Shown one piece after another: positions 53,885 through 63,106 of a stretch of 64,000 nt of DNA. Both the position numbers and the translations under genes were made by a program. This DNA comes from Allorhizobium sonneratiae (lineage in GTDB: Bacteria > Pseudomonadota > Alphaproteobacteria > Rhizobiales > Rhizobiaceae): NCBI RefSeq assembly GCF_023700755.1, contig NZ_JAMKOJ010000007.1:205614-269613 (forward strand). Reading direction: 5' to 3'. The notes under the pieces are model-generated. The model saw nothing but the letters and a program-made list of their open reading frames with translations, was not told where the DNA came from and searched no databases. Each line of letters opens with the position of its first letter. Position 1 is the first letter of the stretch.

Positions 53885-54718
53885 ATGGCAGAGCCGAAGA
53901 GCATCATCGTCACCGGCTGTTCGTCGGGTATCGGCGCTTATGCCGCCCGTGCTTTGAAACGCGATGGCTGGCGGGTCTTCGCCACGGTGCGGAAGACAGA
54001 CGATCTCGCGGGGCTGGAAAAAGACGGCATCGAAGCGCTGTTGATGGACTATCGCGATGAGGCGAGCATTTTTGCCCTGACCCAAGAGGTGCTGTCGCGC
54101 ACCGGCGGGCGGCTCGATGCCCTGTTCAACAATGGCGCCTACGGGCAGGCTGGCGCGGTCGAGGATCTGTCGACCGCTGTGCTGCGCGAACAGTTCGAGA
54201 CCAATTTTTTCGGCTGGCACACGCTGACGCAGCAGATCGTGCCGGTGATGCGCCGTCAGGGGGAGGGGCGGATCGTGCAATGTTCGTCGATCCTCGGGCT
54301 CCTGCCCTATCGCTGGCGGGGGGCTTACACCGCCTCGAAATATGCGCTGGAAGGCCTGTCTTTGGCGTTGAGAATGGAGCTGGACGGCAGCGGTGTCTTT
54401 GTCAGCCTGATTGAACCGGGGCCGATCGAAAGCCGCTTTACCGCCAATGCGCTGGATGCCATTCGCCGCAATGTCGATGTCGAACATTCCGTTCATGCCG
54501 AGGATTACCGGCGGCAACTGGCGCGGCTTTCCGGCACGGGTAAGAAAAACCCGCACAAGCTCGGTCCGGATGCCGTTTATAAAGTGCTCACCCACGCCTT
54601 GACCGCCCGCCGCCCCCGGCCGCATTATCTCGTGACCAAACCGGCAAAGCAGGGGACACTGCTGAAACGGGTGCTGCCGTCCGATCTTTTCTACCGGATC
54701 ATGCGATCGCTCGACTGA
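53885..54718 (+). CDS. Short-chain dehydrogenase/reductase (SDR)
   Basis: 277 residues, classical SDR. Cofactor loop VTGCSSGIGAYAARAL, NNGAYG in place of NNAG, catalytic Ser in VQCSSILGLLPYRW and YxxxK in YTASKYALEGL. The basic residue after the second strand (TVRKTDD) hints at NADP preference. Close to the family annotated as SDR oxidoreductases acting on lipids or retinol-like substrates; substrate unknown. Divergent from YihY. Confidence 0.88.
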   Translation: MAEPKSIIVTGCSSGIGAYAARALKRDGWRVFATVRKTDDLAGLEKDGIEALLMDYRDEASIFALTQEVLSRTGGRLDALFNNGAYGQAGAVEDLSTAVLREQFETNFFGWHTLTQQIVPVMRRQGEGRIVQCSSILGLLPYRWRGAYTASKYALEGLSLALRMELDGSGVFVSLIEPGPIESRFTANALDAIRRNVDVEHSVHAEDYRRQLARLSGTGKKNPHKLGPDAVYKVLTHALTARRPRPHYLVTKPAKQGTLLKRVLPSDLFYRIMRSLD

Positions 54719-54809
54719 CCGTTCCTGATCGACGATGCCGGTGCTTGACTGAGATGTCCGGCAACGGCAAGGCCATAACGAGGATCATACGGGCTGGGAG
54801 GCCGTTCTC

Positions 54810-55007
54810 ATGTCGTCATTCACTACCGTTCTGGCGCTTCTGGTGATGGGGGTGGTCGTGCTTGTTCTGGTGCGCGGCCTTTACAACATGATGACGGGCG
54901 GCGACGCCAATCGCTCGAACAAGCTGATGCAATTGCGTATCCTGCTGCAGGCTGCCGCCGTGATTCTCATCATGTTGACACTTTGGATCACGGGTGGCGG
55001 ACGATAG
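54810..55007 (+). CDS. HIG1-type twin-transmembrane protein
   Basis: 65 residues, two helices: TTVLALLVMGVVVLVLVRGLYNMM, then a GGDANRSNKLMQLRILLQ loop and AAAVILIMLTLWITG. The loop with NRSNKLMQLRILLQ matches the HIG1 family, relatives of which associate with cytochrome oxidase in mitochondria and some alphaproteobacteria. Sits directly before the adenosyltransferase gene, with the repeat array between. Confidence 0.85.
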   Translation: MSSFTTVLALLVMGVVVLVLVRGLYNMMTGGDANRSNKLMQLRILLQAAAVILIMLTLWITGGGR

Positions 55008-55167
55008 AGCATCGGACCGAAAAGTGGAAACCGGTTTTCGGAAAATCCGATGCGTGAAAAAGAGCATCGGACCGAAAAGTGGAAACCGGTTTTCGGATGA
55101 TCCGATGCGTGGATAAAAGCATCGGACCGAAAAGTGTGAAGCGGTTTTCGGACAATCCGTTGCGCCA
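55008..55167. repeat. Three tandem 55-bp palindromic repeats
   Basis: AGCATCGGACCGAAAAGTG begins at 55008, 55063 and 55118, exact 55-bp spacing. Each copy is a hairpin with outer arms GCATCGGA/TCCGATGC and inner arms CCGAAAA/TTTTCGG. The third copy is the most diverged. It occupies nearly all the gap between the HIG1 gene and the adenosyltransferase gene. Confidence 0.9.
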
Positions 55168-55188
55168 AACAGACAAAGCAAGGGTTTC

Positions 55189-55767
55189 ATGGTTAAGCTG
55201 AACAGGATTTATACCCGCACCGGCGATAACGGCACCACCGCGCTGGTGACGGGACCAAGACGGTTGAAGGCAGATCTGCGCGTCGAGGCCTATGGCACGA
55301 TCGACGAGGCCAACAGCGCCATCGGCATGGCACGGCTTTATACCGAGACGTTGGCCCCCGTGCATGAGATGCTGCTTCTGGTGCAGAACGATCTCTTCGA
55401 TCTAGGTTCTGATCTCGCCACACCGGACACAGGCGAGGCCTTGAGCTGGGAACCGCTGAGAATAACCGACAGCCAGGTGGAACGGGTCGAGCGTGACATC
55501 GATACGCTGAACGCCCGGCTTTTGCCGCTGACCTCCTTCGTGCTGCCCGGTGGTTCACCGGCGGCAGCCCATCTGCATCTTGCCCGCACCATCACCCGAA
55601 GGGCGGAGCGGATCATGGTCGACCTGATGCAGGTGCCGATGGAAAAAGTGTCGGCGCCAGCGCTGAAATATGTCAACCGTCTGTCGGATTTTCTCTTTGT
55701 TGCAGCGCGCATCGCCAATGAGGACGGCAAGGCTGACATTCTCTGGGTGCCGGGCCAGAACCGTTGA
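55189..55767 (+). CDS. Cob(I)yrinic acid a,c-diamide adenosyltransferase (PduO type)
   Basis: 192 residues; transfers adenosyl from ATP to cob(I)alamin. N-terminal TRTGDNGTTALVTGPRRLKADLRVEAYGTIDEANSAIG with the ATP-binding motif, and C-terminal RTITRRAERIMVDLM...KYVNRLSDFLFVAARIAN, all PduO-type. ATG 55189 follows AAGG. It complements cobST elsewhere in the window and is transcribed with the HIG1 gene across the tandem palindromes. Confidence 0.92.
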   Translation: MVKLNRIYTRTGDNGTTALVTGPRRLKADLRVEAYGTIDEANSAIGMARLYTETLAPVHEMLLLVQNDLFDLGSDLATPDTGEALSWEPLRITDSQVERVERDIDTLNARLLPLTSFVLPGGSPAAAHLHLARTITRRAERIMVDLMQVPMEKVSAPALKYVNRLSDFLFVAARIANEDGKADILWVPGQNR

Positions 55768-55792
55768 GAGGACGACAGTCGGCGCCAGATAA

Positions 55793-55808
55793 TTGACGTG
55801 AACGTAAA
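55793..55808. promoter_or_regulatory. LiuR-like site upstream of etfBA
   Basis: TTGACGTGAACGTAAA is a near-palindrome close to the TTTACGTTAACGTAAA-type motif of MerR-family LiuR regulators of branched-chain amino acid and acyl-CoA breakdown. TTGACG could also serve as a -35 box with TATAGA following after 15 bp. The remaining 55768-56040 holds no gene I can support. Confidence 0.45.
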
Positions 55809-56040
55809 AGTTATATAGAGCTTGGCATTGTCCGGGAGGAACGGGCCGGTTGTTGTCATGGAAGAAAAAATGCGTATCCATGTCGCCAATCGACGATCAG
55901 GATGTGAACGTTTCGCAGACAGTGTCAGATGAGTTGTGCAGGGCATTCTCACCCGTGACATCCTCTGGTGCCGGGCGGTAGAGATGCGAAAGACTGATGC
56001 GGTGGGTGGAAAGCACCCGCTTTGAGCAAGGAAGGACCCT

Positions 56041-56790
56041 ATGAAGATTCTTGTGCCCGTAAAGCGCGTGGTCGATTACAACGTGAAAATCCGTGTGAAA
56101 CCGGATGGCAGCGGTGTCGAGCTTGCCAATGTGAAGATGTCGATGAACCCTTTCGACGAAATCTCCGTTGAGGAAGCCCTGAGGCTCAAGGAAGCGGGCA
56201 AGGCGGAGGAAGTGGTTGTCGTGTCCATCGGTCCGGCCAAGGCGGAAGAAACGCTGCGCACGGCGCTGGCCATGGGGGCCGACCGCGCCATTCTGATCGA
56301 GACTGACGAAGCCGTCGAGCCGCTGGCGGTTGCCAAGCTGCTGAAAGGTGTTGTCGCTGCGGAAAATCCGGGGCTTGTCATCGTTGGCAAGCAGGCGATC
56401 GATGACGACAGCAACCAAACCGGCCAGATGCTGGCCGCCCTTCTCGGCTGGTCGCAGGCGACATTCGCCTCCAAGGTTGAGATCGGCGAGAGTGCAGCCA
56501 CCGTCACCCGTGAAGTGGATGGCGGCCTGCAGACCGTTTCGGTCAAGCTTCCGGCGGTTGTCACCACGGATCTGCGCCTCAACGAGCCGCGCTATGCCTC
56601 GCTGCCCAATATCATGAAGGCGAAGAAAAAGCCGCTGGACAAGAAGACGCCCGGCGATTTCGGCGTCGATGTCAGCCCGCGTCTGAAGGTGCTGAAGACG
56701 GAAGAACCGGGTGGCCGCAAGGCAGGCGTCAAGGTTGGCTCCGTCGCCGAACTGGTCGACAAGCTGAAAAACGAAGCCGGCGTGCTTTAA
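56041..56790 (+). CDS. etfB: Electron transfer flavoprotein subunit beta
   Basis: 249 residues; with EtfA accepts electrons from acyl-CoA and related dehydrogenases and passes them to ETF-ubiquinone oxidoreductase. [28 protein letters not shown] at the N-terminus, AMP-binding [22 protein letters not shown] and the recognition-loop signature [27 protein letters not shown] are diagnostic. 20 bp upstream of etfA. Confidence 0.97.
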   Translation: MKILVPVKRVVDYNVKIRVKPDGSGVELANVKMSMNPFDEISVEEALRLKEAGKAEEVVVVSIGPAKAEETLRTALAMGADRAILIETDEAVEPLAVAKLLKGVVAAENPGLVIVGKQAIDDDSNQTGQMLAALLGWSQATFASKVEIGESAATVTREVDGGLQTVSVKLPAVVTTDLRLNEPRYASLPNIMKAKKKPLDKKTPGDFGVDVSPRLKVLKTEEPGGRKAGVKVGSVAELVDKLKNEAGVL

Positions 56791-56810
56791 TTCGGATCGG
56801 GAGATATAGT

Positions 56811-57740
56811 ATGACCATTCTTCTTCTGGCGGAACACGATGCATCCGGCCTCAACGAACAGACCGCCAAGGCGCTGAGCGCCGCGTCGAAAATCGGCGGC
56901 GACGTGCATGTTCTGGTGGCGGGCCAAGGTGTTCAGGCGGCAGCCGATGCGGCGGCAAAGCTTGCCGGTGTGTCCAAGGTTCTTCTTGCCGAGAGCGCCG
57001 ATCTTGCCCATGGGCTTGCCGAGCCGCTGGCCGATCTGATCGTCTCGCTGGCGGGCGGCTATGACACGGTGATTGCTGCGGCCACCTCGATTGGCAAGAC
57101 GGTTTTGCCGCGCGTGGCAGCTCTTCTCGATGTCGTGCAGATTTCGGAAATCATCGAGGTGGTGTCCGCCGACACCTTCAAACGTCCGATCTATGCCGGT
57201 AACGCCATCCAGACGGTGCAGAGCTCAGAGGCGAAAAAGGTCATCACCGTGCGTACGGCCTCCTTTGCCGCTGCCGGCGAAGGCGGTTCCGCCGCCATCG
57301 AAGCGGTTTCCGTGCCAGCAAGCGCTGGTCTTTCAAGCTTTGTCTCCGATGCGCTTTCGGCCTCGGAACGTCCGGAACTGACCTCGGCAAAGATCATCAT
57401 TTCCGGTGGTCGTGCGCTGGGCTCCTCGGACAAGTTCAAAGAGGTTATCCTGCCGGTCGCCGACAAGCTCGGTGCGGCTGTTGGGGCATCGCGCGCCGCC
57501 GTCGATGCCGGTTATGCGCCGAACGACTGGCAGGTCGGCCAGACCGGCAAGGTGGTCGCACCACAGCTTTACATTGCCTGCGGCATTTCCGGCGCGATCC
57601 AGCATCTGGCGGGCATGAAGGACTCGAAGGTTATCGTTGCCATCAACAAGGACGAGGAAGCGCCGATCTTCCAGGTGGCCGATTACGGTCTGGTCGCCGA
57701 TCTCTTCGAGGCCTTGCCGGAGCTGGAAAAGGCCCTTTAA
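56811..57740 (+). CDS. etfA: Electron transfer flavoprotein subunit alpha
   Basis: 309 residues. The C-terminal FAD domain carries [74 protein letters not shown], which is the ETF alpha signature. Ends 24 bp before a strong terminator, which closes the etfBA unit. Confidence 0.97.
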   Translation: MTILLLAEHDASGLNEQTAKALSAASKIGGDVHVLVAGQGVQAAADAAAKLAGVSKVLLAESADLAHGLAEPLADLIVSLAGGYDTVIAAATSIGKTVLPRVAALLDVVQISEIIEVVSADTFKRPIYAGNAIQTVQSSEAKKVITVRTASFAAAGEGGSAAIEAVSVPASAGLSSFVSDALSASERPELTSAKIIISGGRALGSSDKFKEVILPVADKLGAAVGASRAAVDAGYAPNDWQVGQTGKVVAPQLYIACGISGAIQHLAGMKDSKVIVAINKDEEAPIFQVADYGLVADLFEALPELEKAL

Positions 57741-57763
57741 GGCTGGTTTGAGGGGTTCGTCTC

Positions 57764-57793
57764 AAGGCCGCGTTCACCACGCGGCCTTTTGTT
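57764..57793 (+). terminator. Rho-independent terminator of etfBA
   Basis: AAGGCCGCG (57764-57772) and CGCGGCCTT (57780-57788), perfect stem, followed by TTGTTT. Confidence 0.8.
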
Positions 57794-57943
57794 TGACACT
57801 TGTGTGTTTATAGGCTGGAAAAGCCTGCTGCATCGCATTAAAACAGTAGATGACAATCCGGGTTTACCCGGAAAAGAGGTGCAAACGGCCCCGCCATACT
57901 GGCGGATGACCGGTTTGACAGGGTAGGAAACGGGCAGGACAGC

Positions 57944-58816
57944 ATGATCAAGACCGTGGGAATTATCGGGGCGGGGCAGATGGGCTGTGGCATCGCGCAT
58001 GTATCGGCCATGGCCGGATACAGGGTGATGCTTTACGATCTTGCCCGGGAGCGCATAGAGGCCGGTCTTGCCACCATCAATGGCAATATGGCCCGTCAGG
58101 TTGCCAATGGTAAATTGGCCGATGACGAGCGCAAACAGGCGGTTTCGCAGATTTCCGGCTCGACCGATGTGCAGGATCTGGCCGCGGCCGATCTGGTGAT
58201 TGAGGCGGCAACCGAGGACGAGAGCGTCAAGCGCAAGATTTTTTCCCAGGTCTGCCCGGTGTTGAAGCCGGAGGCCATTCTCGCCACCAACACGTCCTCT
58301 TTGTCGATCACCCGTCTTGCCTCGGCCACCGATAGGGCAGAGCGGTTCATGGGCATTCATTTCATGAATCCGGTGCCGGTGATGAAACTGGTCGAACTGG
58401 TGCGTGGCATTGCCACGGAAGAAAAGACCTTCGAGACGGCCAAGCAGTTCGTCCGTTCGCTGGACAAGACCATCACCGTTGCGGAAGATTTTCCTGCCTT
58501 CATTGTCAACCGTATCCTGCTGCCGATGATTAATGAGGCGATCTATACGCTTTATGAAGGCGTTGGCTCCGTCGAAGCCATCGACACTGCGATGAAACTT
58601 GGCGCCAACCATCCGATGGGACCGCTGCAGCTTGCCGATTTCATCGGGCTCGACACCTGCCTGTCGATCATGCAGGTGCTGCATGACGGGCTTGCTGACA
58701 GCAAATACCGCCCCTGTCCACTTCTGGTAAAATATGTCGAGGCCGGTTGGCTCGGACGCAAATCCGGTCGCGGCTTTTACGATTATCGCGGTGAAACGCC
58801 GGTGCCGACCCGCTAA
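57944..58816 (+). CDS. 3-hydroxybutyryl-CoA dehydrogenase
   Basis: 290 residues; NAD-dependent 3-hydroxyacyl-CoA dehydrogenase, classically interconverting acetoacetyl-CoA and 3-hydroxybutyryl-CoA. Rossmann motif GIIGAGQMGCGIAHVSAMAGY, catalytic His in MGIHFMNPVPVMKLVELV and C-terminal GPLQLADFIGLDTCLSIMQVL. It lies just downstream of etfBA (203 bp, with a terminator between), consistent with acyl-CoA/polyhydroxybutyrate metabolism. Confidence 0.93.
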   Translation: MIKTVGIIGAGQMGCGIAHVSAMAGYRVMLYDLARERIEAGLATINGNMARQVANGKLADDERKQAVSQISGSTDVQDLAAADLVIEAATEDESVKRKIFSQVCPVLKPEAILATNTSSLSITRLASATDRAERFMGIHFMNPVPVMKLVELVRGIATEEKTFETAKQFVRSLDKTITVAEDFPAFIVNRILLPMINEAIYTLYEGVGSVEAIDTAMKLGANHPMGPLQLADFIGLDTCLSIMQVLHDGLADSKYRPCPLLVKYVEAGWLGRKSGRGFYDYRGETPVPTR

Positions 58817-58858
58817 TTCTTTACTAAAAGATGTGGCCATGGCATTGCAGGTGGCATC

Positions 58859-59656
58859 TTGACGATAAGGTCCGCTCTCACTCAGAATGAGACTTATCGG
58901 CGCATCGCCGGTCTTGGCTGGCGAGGACTGCGCGTTAGCGGTCATTTTTTGCGAGACATCGTTTATCCGCCATCCTGTTCGGCCTGCGCCATGCCGGTGG
59001 CGGAAAGTGGTGGCCTATGCGCGACCTGCTGGCAGGCAATGCGCTTCATTGAACGGCCCTATTGCGAGGTTCTGGGGCTGCCTTTCAGCTATGATCCCGG
59101 GACCGGCATGGTCAGCGCCGAGGCGATTGCCGAACCGCCGCCCTTTGATCGCTTGCGCTCCGTCGCCGTGCATGATGGACCGGCGCGCGATCTGGTTCAC
59201 CGGTTGAAATATGGCGATCGTACCGAGCTTGCGCCGATGATGGCGGCATGGATGGCAAGGGCAGGACAGGAGGCGATTGTCCGCGCCGATGTCATTCTGC
59301 CGGTTCCGCTGCATTACTGGCGGCTGTTTTCGCGGCAATATAATCAGTCGGCAGAGCTTGCCCGGGCGCTGGCGAAGCGGGTGGAAAAGCCTTTCCTGCC
59401 GGGCGTGCTGATCCGGGTGAAGCGCACGCAAAAGCAGGTGGGGTTGACGGCCAAGGGTCGGGAAGACAATGTCCGCAATGCCTTTCGCGTTCCCGACCAT
59501 CGCCGCGATGCGGTGCTGGGCCGTCATGTGCTGCTGATCGACGACGTCTACACCACCGGCGCCACCGTCAAGGCGGCAACCAGGGCGCTGCGGAAGGCAG
59601 GCGCGGCGGAGGTCAGCGTTTTGACCTTTGCAATGGCGGTGTCCGGTCCTATATGA
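58859..59656 (+). CDS. comF: ComF-family phosphoribosyltransferase-like protein
   Basis: 265 residues. A zinc-finger-like start (YPPSCSACAMPVAESGGLCATCW) and a C-terminal PRTase fold with the PRPP loop VLLIDDVYTTGATVKAAT and the ComF-specific RQYNQSAELARALAK and KRTQKQVGLTAKGREDNVRNAF. In competent bacteria ComF supports DNA uptake; in rhizobia its role is unproven. Start is TTG 58859 with AGGTGG close upstream. Confidence 0.9.
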   Translation: MTIRSALTQNETYRRIAGLGWRGLRVSGHFLRDIVYPPSCSACAMPVAESGGLCATCWQAMRFIERPYCEVLGLPFSYDPGTGMVSAEAIAEPPPFDRLRSVAVHDGPARDLVHRLKYGDRTELAPMMAAWMARAGQEAIVRADVILPVPLHYWRLFSRQYNQSAELARALAKRVEKPFLPGVLIRVKRTQKQVGLTAKGREDNVRNAFRVPDHRRDAVLGRHVLLIDDVYTTGATVKAATRALRKAGAAEVSVLTFAMAVSGPI

Positions 59657-59727
59657 TGAACAGTCTTTGATCATGGCGGGTCCGGTTGCGGTCCTTGCCA
59701 TTCTTCTTGAAACCTCCGGAGAGTTCG

Positions 59728-59982
59728 ATGGCATCCGTGACGATCTATACGCGGAAATATTGCGATTATTGCGCTAGCGCCAAGGCCTTGTTGCAGGGCA
59801 AGGGGGTGGATTTCACCGAAATCGATGCGACCGGCAATGCCGAGCTGCGTCAGGAAATGGTGGAAAAATCCGGTCGCAACACCTTTCCGCAGATTTTCAT
59901 CGGCTCCACCCATGTCGGCGGCTGCGATGATCTGCATGCGCTGGACCGGGCTGGCAAGCTCGACCCGCTTCTGGCTGCGTGA
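59728..59982 (+). CDS. grxC: Glutaredoxin 3
   Basis: 84 residues, dithiol class: VTIYTRKYCDYCASAKALL with CxxC active site, NTFPQIFIGSTHVGGCDDLHAL containing the cis-Pro and GG motifs. Uses glutathione to reduce protein disulfides. ATG 59728 has GGAGAG upstream. Precedes the nitrilase-family gene by 9 bp. Confidence 0.94.
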   Translation: MASVTIYTRKYCDYCASAKALLQGKGVDFTEIDATGNAELRQEMVEKSGRNTFPQIFIGSTHVGGCDDLHALDRAGKLDPLLAA

Positions 59983-59991
59983 GGCAGGATC

Positions 59992-60852
59992 ATGGGTGTC
60001 ATCAAAGTCGCAGCCCTGCAAATGTGCTCCGGCACAGAGCCGGAGAAGAACGCCGAAACCATGGAGCGGCTGGTGCGGCAGGCAGCACGCGAAGGGGCAA
60101 GTTACGTTCAGACGCCGGAAATGACCGGCTCCCTGCAGCGCAATCGCGATGCGTTGCGCGCCGTCTTGCGCGATGAGGAGGCCGATATCATTGCCGTCAC
60201 GGCGAAAAAGCTTGCGGCCGAGCTGAACATCCATGTCCATGTCGGCTCGACCGCGATTGCCCGCGCCGATGGCAAGATCGCCAATCGAGGTCTGCTCTTC
60301 GGGCCGGACGGCCGCAAGCTTGCCACCTATGACAAGATCCATATGTTCGATGTCGATCTGGACAATGGTGAAAGCTGGCGCGAAAGTGCGGCCTATGAGC
60401 CGGGCAAGCAGGCCTGTGTGATCGATCTTGCCTTCGGCAAACTGGGTTTCGCCATCTGCTATGATCTTCGCTTTCCGCATCTGTTCCGCACCGAGGCGGT
60501 GGCGGGGGCCGAGATCCTCACGGTTCCGGCAGCCTTTACCCGCCAGACGGGGGAGGCGCATTGGCACGTGCTGCTCAGGGCTCGCGCCATCGAAAACGGC
60601 GCCTTCGTCATTGCCGCGGCGCAAGGCGGGCTGCATGAGGATGGCCGTGAAACCTATGGCCATTCGCTGATCATCGATCCCTGGGGGCGTATTCTGGCTG
60701 AAGGGCCGGATGCCGGCGAGGCTGTGGTCGTGGCCGAGATCGATCCAGCCGAGGTCCGCTCGGTCCGGGCGAAAATTCCCAATCTGAAAAATGCGCGCGA
60801 TTTCAATCTCGATATCCTGCCGGCGCTGGCGAAAGGAGGGGTAACGGTGTGA
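59992..60852 (+). CDS. Carbon-nitrogen hydrolase (Nit1/Nit2-like amidase)
   Basis: 286 residues of the nitrilase superfamily. The catalytic triad is Glu in VQTPEMTGS, Lys in YDKIHMFDVDL and Cys in FAICYDLRFPHLFR. Close to the omega-amidase/deaminated-glutathione amidase branch, which would fit the neighbouring glutaredoxin, but this is inference. Overlaps the DUF1178 gene by 4 bp (GTGA). Confidence 0.9.
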   Translation: MGVIKVAALQMCSGTEPEKNAETMERLVRQAAREGASYVQTPEMTGSLQRNRDALRAVLRDEEADIIAVTAKKLAAELNIHVHVGSTAIARADGKIANRGLLFGPDGRKLATYDKIHMFDVDLDNGESWRESAAYEPGKQACVIDLAFGKLGFAICYDLRFPHLFRTEAVAGAEILTVPAAFTRQTGEAHWHVLLRARAIENGAFVIAAAQGGLHEDGRETYGHSLIIDPWGRILAEGPDAGEAVVVAEIDPAEVRSVRAKIPNLKNARDFNLDILPALAKGGVTV

Positions 60853-61277
60853 TCCGTTATGCCTTGATCTGTGACAATGCCCATGAATTCGAGGGCTGGT
60901 TTTCCGAAAGCGCCGATTTCGACCGGCAGAAGGCCAGCGGTTTTCTGACTTGCCCGGTCTGCTCTTCGGCCAATGTGACGAAACCGCTGATGGCGCCGTC
61001 CGTCGCCACCGGGCGGCGGAAAGAAGAGCGCCAGATCATGGTGCATGACCAGGCGCAGCGTGAAGCCTATCTGAAGCTGAAGGAGGCGGTGGCCGCCATT
61101 CGCGCCAACAGCGAGGATGTTGGTGAGCGCTTTGCCGAGGAAGCACGCAAGATCCATTATGGTGAAGCCGATCAACGCGGCATTATCGGTAGCACCAGCA
61201 TTGAGGAAGCCCGCGAGCTGATCGAGGAAGGCATCGAGGTCGCCCCCCTGCCTGTCTTCCCCGATGAGGTAAACTGA
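60849..61277 (+). CDS. DUF1178 family protein
   Basis: 142 residues. N-terminal zinc-ribbon-like part (LICDNAHEFEGWFSESADFDRQKASGFLTCPVCSSANVTKPLMAPSV) and a conserved C-terminal region (EDVGERFAEEARKIHYGEADQRGIIGSTSIEEARELIEEGIEVAPLP) typical of DUF1178. Start is GTG 60849, overlapping the hydrolase gene. Unknown function; conserved operon with the nitrilase and glutaredoxin genes. Confidence 0.9.
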   Translation: MIRYALICDNAHEFEGWFSESADFDRQKASGFLTCPVCSSANVTKPLMAPSVATGRRKEERQIMVHDQAQREAYLKLKEAVAAIRANSEDVGERFAEEARKIHYGEADQRGIIGSTSIEEARELIEEGIEVAPLPVFPDEVN

Positions 61278-61286
61278 CAACTTTCC

Positions 61287-62036
61287 TCAGTCTTTCGGGC
61301 GCCGGGTCAGCATCATGTAATTGACATCGGTGTCGGAGGAGAGGTTCCAGCGGTTGAGGAAGGGGTTGAAAAACACGCCGGTCTTTTCGACAACCTCCAT
61401 GCCGCTGGCCAGAATCGGCTTTTCCAGCTCGTCCGGGCGCACCAGTTTTTCATATTGGTGGGTGCCGCGCGGCAGCCAGCCGAGCACATATTCGCAGGCG
61501 CCGATGGCAAGGGCTGCGGCCTTGAGAGTGCGGTTGATGGTGGCGATCAGCATCAACCCGCCGGGTGCGACCATGCCAGCACAGGTGGAGATAAAGAAAT
61601 CCACATCGGCGACATGCTCGACCACTTCCATATTGAGAATAACGTCGAATGTTTCACCCGCTGCGGCCAGTTCCTCGGCGGTGACGGCGCGATAATCGAC
61701 TCCAACGCCGCTCTGGGCGGCATGGGCGCGGGCAATGCCGATATTCTTTTCCGAGGCATCCGCCCCCAACACATTCGCGCCCATGCGCGCCACCGGCTCG
61801 GATAACAGACCGCCACCACAGCCAATATCGAGAACGCGCAGGCCCTTGAGCGGCTGATGTTCTTTGGCGTCCCGACCGAAATGATCGGATAGCTTGTCGC
61901 GGATATAGGCGAGACGCACCGGATTGAACTTGTGCAGCGGCTTGAATTTGCCTGACGGATCCCACCATTCTGCTGCCATGGCGGAAAAGCGGTCCACTTC
62001 CGTCTGATCGATGGTTGTCCGGGCGCTCTCATTCAT
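61287..62036 (-). CDS. ubiG: Bifunctional 2-polyprenyl-6-hydroxyphenol methylase / 3-demethylubiquinol O-methyltransferase
   Basis: 249 residues; performs both O-methylations in ubiquinone synthesis. [36 protein letters not shown] is the UbiG N-terminus, motif I is [28 protein letters not shown], and the membrane-interaction region includes [15 protein letters not shown]. In many rhizobia the neighbour is the divergent lysC; here it is an SH3-domain gene. Convergent with the DUF1178 gene. Confidence 0.95.
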   Translation of the reverse strand: MNESARTTIDQTEVDRFSAMAAEWWDPSGKFKPLHKFNPVRLAYIRDKLSDHFGRDAKEHQPLKGLRVLDIGCGGGLLSEPVARMGANVLGADASEKNIGIARAHAAQSGVGVDYRAVTAEELAAAGETFDVILNMEVVEHVADVDFFISTCAGMVAPGGLMLIATINRTLKAAALAIGACEYVLGWLPRGTHQYEKLVRPDELEKPILASGMEVVEKTGVFFNPFLNRWNLSSDTDVNYMMLTRRPKD

Positions 62037-62361
62037 CGTTCTTCTCCTGCCATCCTTCTTCTCAGCTCGCGTATGTCTGTGTCAGGTCGGCCCAAGCATG
62101 GACGAAGTCAAGTCCTCATAGGGCGAACTGAAAGAATTTTGTCCTCGCTTTGCTGCTGCTTCTGTTTACGCGCAATTTTAGTCGCTGGATGTGCCGGGTC
62201 ATACAGGAACAAGCATGTGGTCTGTTCGTTTACCATCTGCTTATCGAAGAATTGTCACAAATCAGGACCATGAATTCTGTGACGTGTAAAATTGTTTTGC
62301 ACTGTCACCATTATCATCCTGCACACGGTGAAACACCTGCGCGGGCTGAAGGAGCAAAAAG
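62037..62361. other. Intergenic region without a gene
   Basis: 325 bp, AT-richer than its surroundings, between divergent ubiG and the SH3-domain gene. No aspartate kinase start, RNA gene or clear promoter pair was seen. Confidence 0.5.
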
Positions 62362-63099
62362 ATGAAACCACTTTATCGGTCAGCCCTGGCAGGTTTGATC
62401 GTTCTGTCCCTGCCGGCTCTGGCAGAGGCAGCACAGGCCTTTGCAACGGCCAATGTGAATTTGCGCGCCGGGCCCAGCACGGGCTATCCGGCAGTCAACG
62501 TGGTTCCGGCAGGCAGTCCTGTCGAGATTTATGGTTGCCTGTCCACGGCGAACTGGTGTGATGTCCGCTATCAGGGCTATCGCGGATGGATGTCCGGCAG
62601 CTATATACAAACGGTCTATTCCAGCCGCCGTGTTTATCTGGAACCGGATTACTACCAGCCGCTTGGTATTCCCATCGTTACCTTCAGCCTCGGCGATTAT
62701 TGGGACCACCACTATCGCGGCCGGGATTTTTATCGTGAGCGGGACCGATGGCGCCGCGCACCACCGCCCATGCCGGTCTGGCATCGCGGCGATATGCCAC
62801 CTGGGCCACCACCCGGCCCGCCACCAGGTATGCCTCCAGGACCCGGCCCTGACCGCTGGATGCATCCGGGACGTGACCATGGTCCAGATAGGCGCGGTCC
62901 CGACTGGCGCGGTGGTCCAGACAGGCATCGGCCAGATATGCATCGACAAGATATGCATGGTCCGGGTCCGGGCCGTCCTCCCATGCCGCCGGATGCAGGA
63001 CACCGTCCACCACCGGGTGCTGGACATGTTCCGCCGCCGGGTGATCACCGGGGTCCGCCACGTTGCGGGCCGAATGACTGCCCGCCGCCGCAGAAATAA
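62362..63099 (+). CDS. Exported SH3-domain protein with Pro/Gly-rich tail
   Basis: 245 residues. Signal peptide (LAGLIVLSLPALAEA), then a bacterial SH3 domain (ATANVNLRAGPSTGYPAVNVVPAGSPVEIYGCLSTANWCDVRYQGYRGWMSGSYIQTVY), a short conserved segment with YYQPLGIPIVTFSLGDYWDHHYRGRDFYRERDRWR, then about 110 residues rich in Pro, Gly, Arg, His, Asp. Probably periplasmic, wall-associated. AAGGAGC precedes ATG 62362. Confidence 0.87.
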   Translation: MKPLYRSALAGLIVLSLPALAEAAQAFATANVNLRAGPSTGYPAVNVVPAGSPVEIYGCLSTANWCDVRYQGYRGWMSGSYIQTVYSSRRVYLEPDYYQPLGIPIVTFSLGDYWDHHYRGRDFYRERDRWRRAPPPMPVWHRGDMPPGPPPGPPPGMPPGPGPDRWMHPGRDHGPDRRGPDWRGGPDRHRPDMHRQDMHGPGPGRPPMPPDAGHRPPPGAGHVPPPGDHRGPPRCGPNDCPPPQK

Positions 63100-63106
63100 A
63101 GCTTTA

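Noticed and set aside
55008..55167. Possible CRISPR array
   Set aside because: The 55-bp units are contiguous palindromes without unique spacers, and no cas genes are present.
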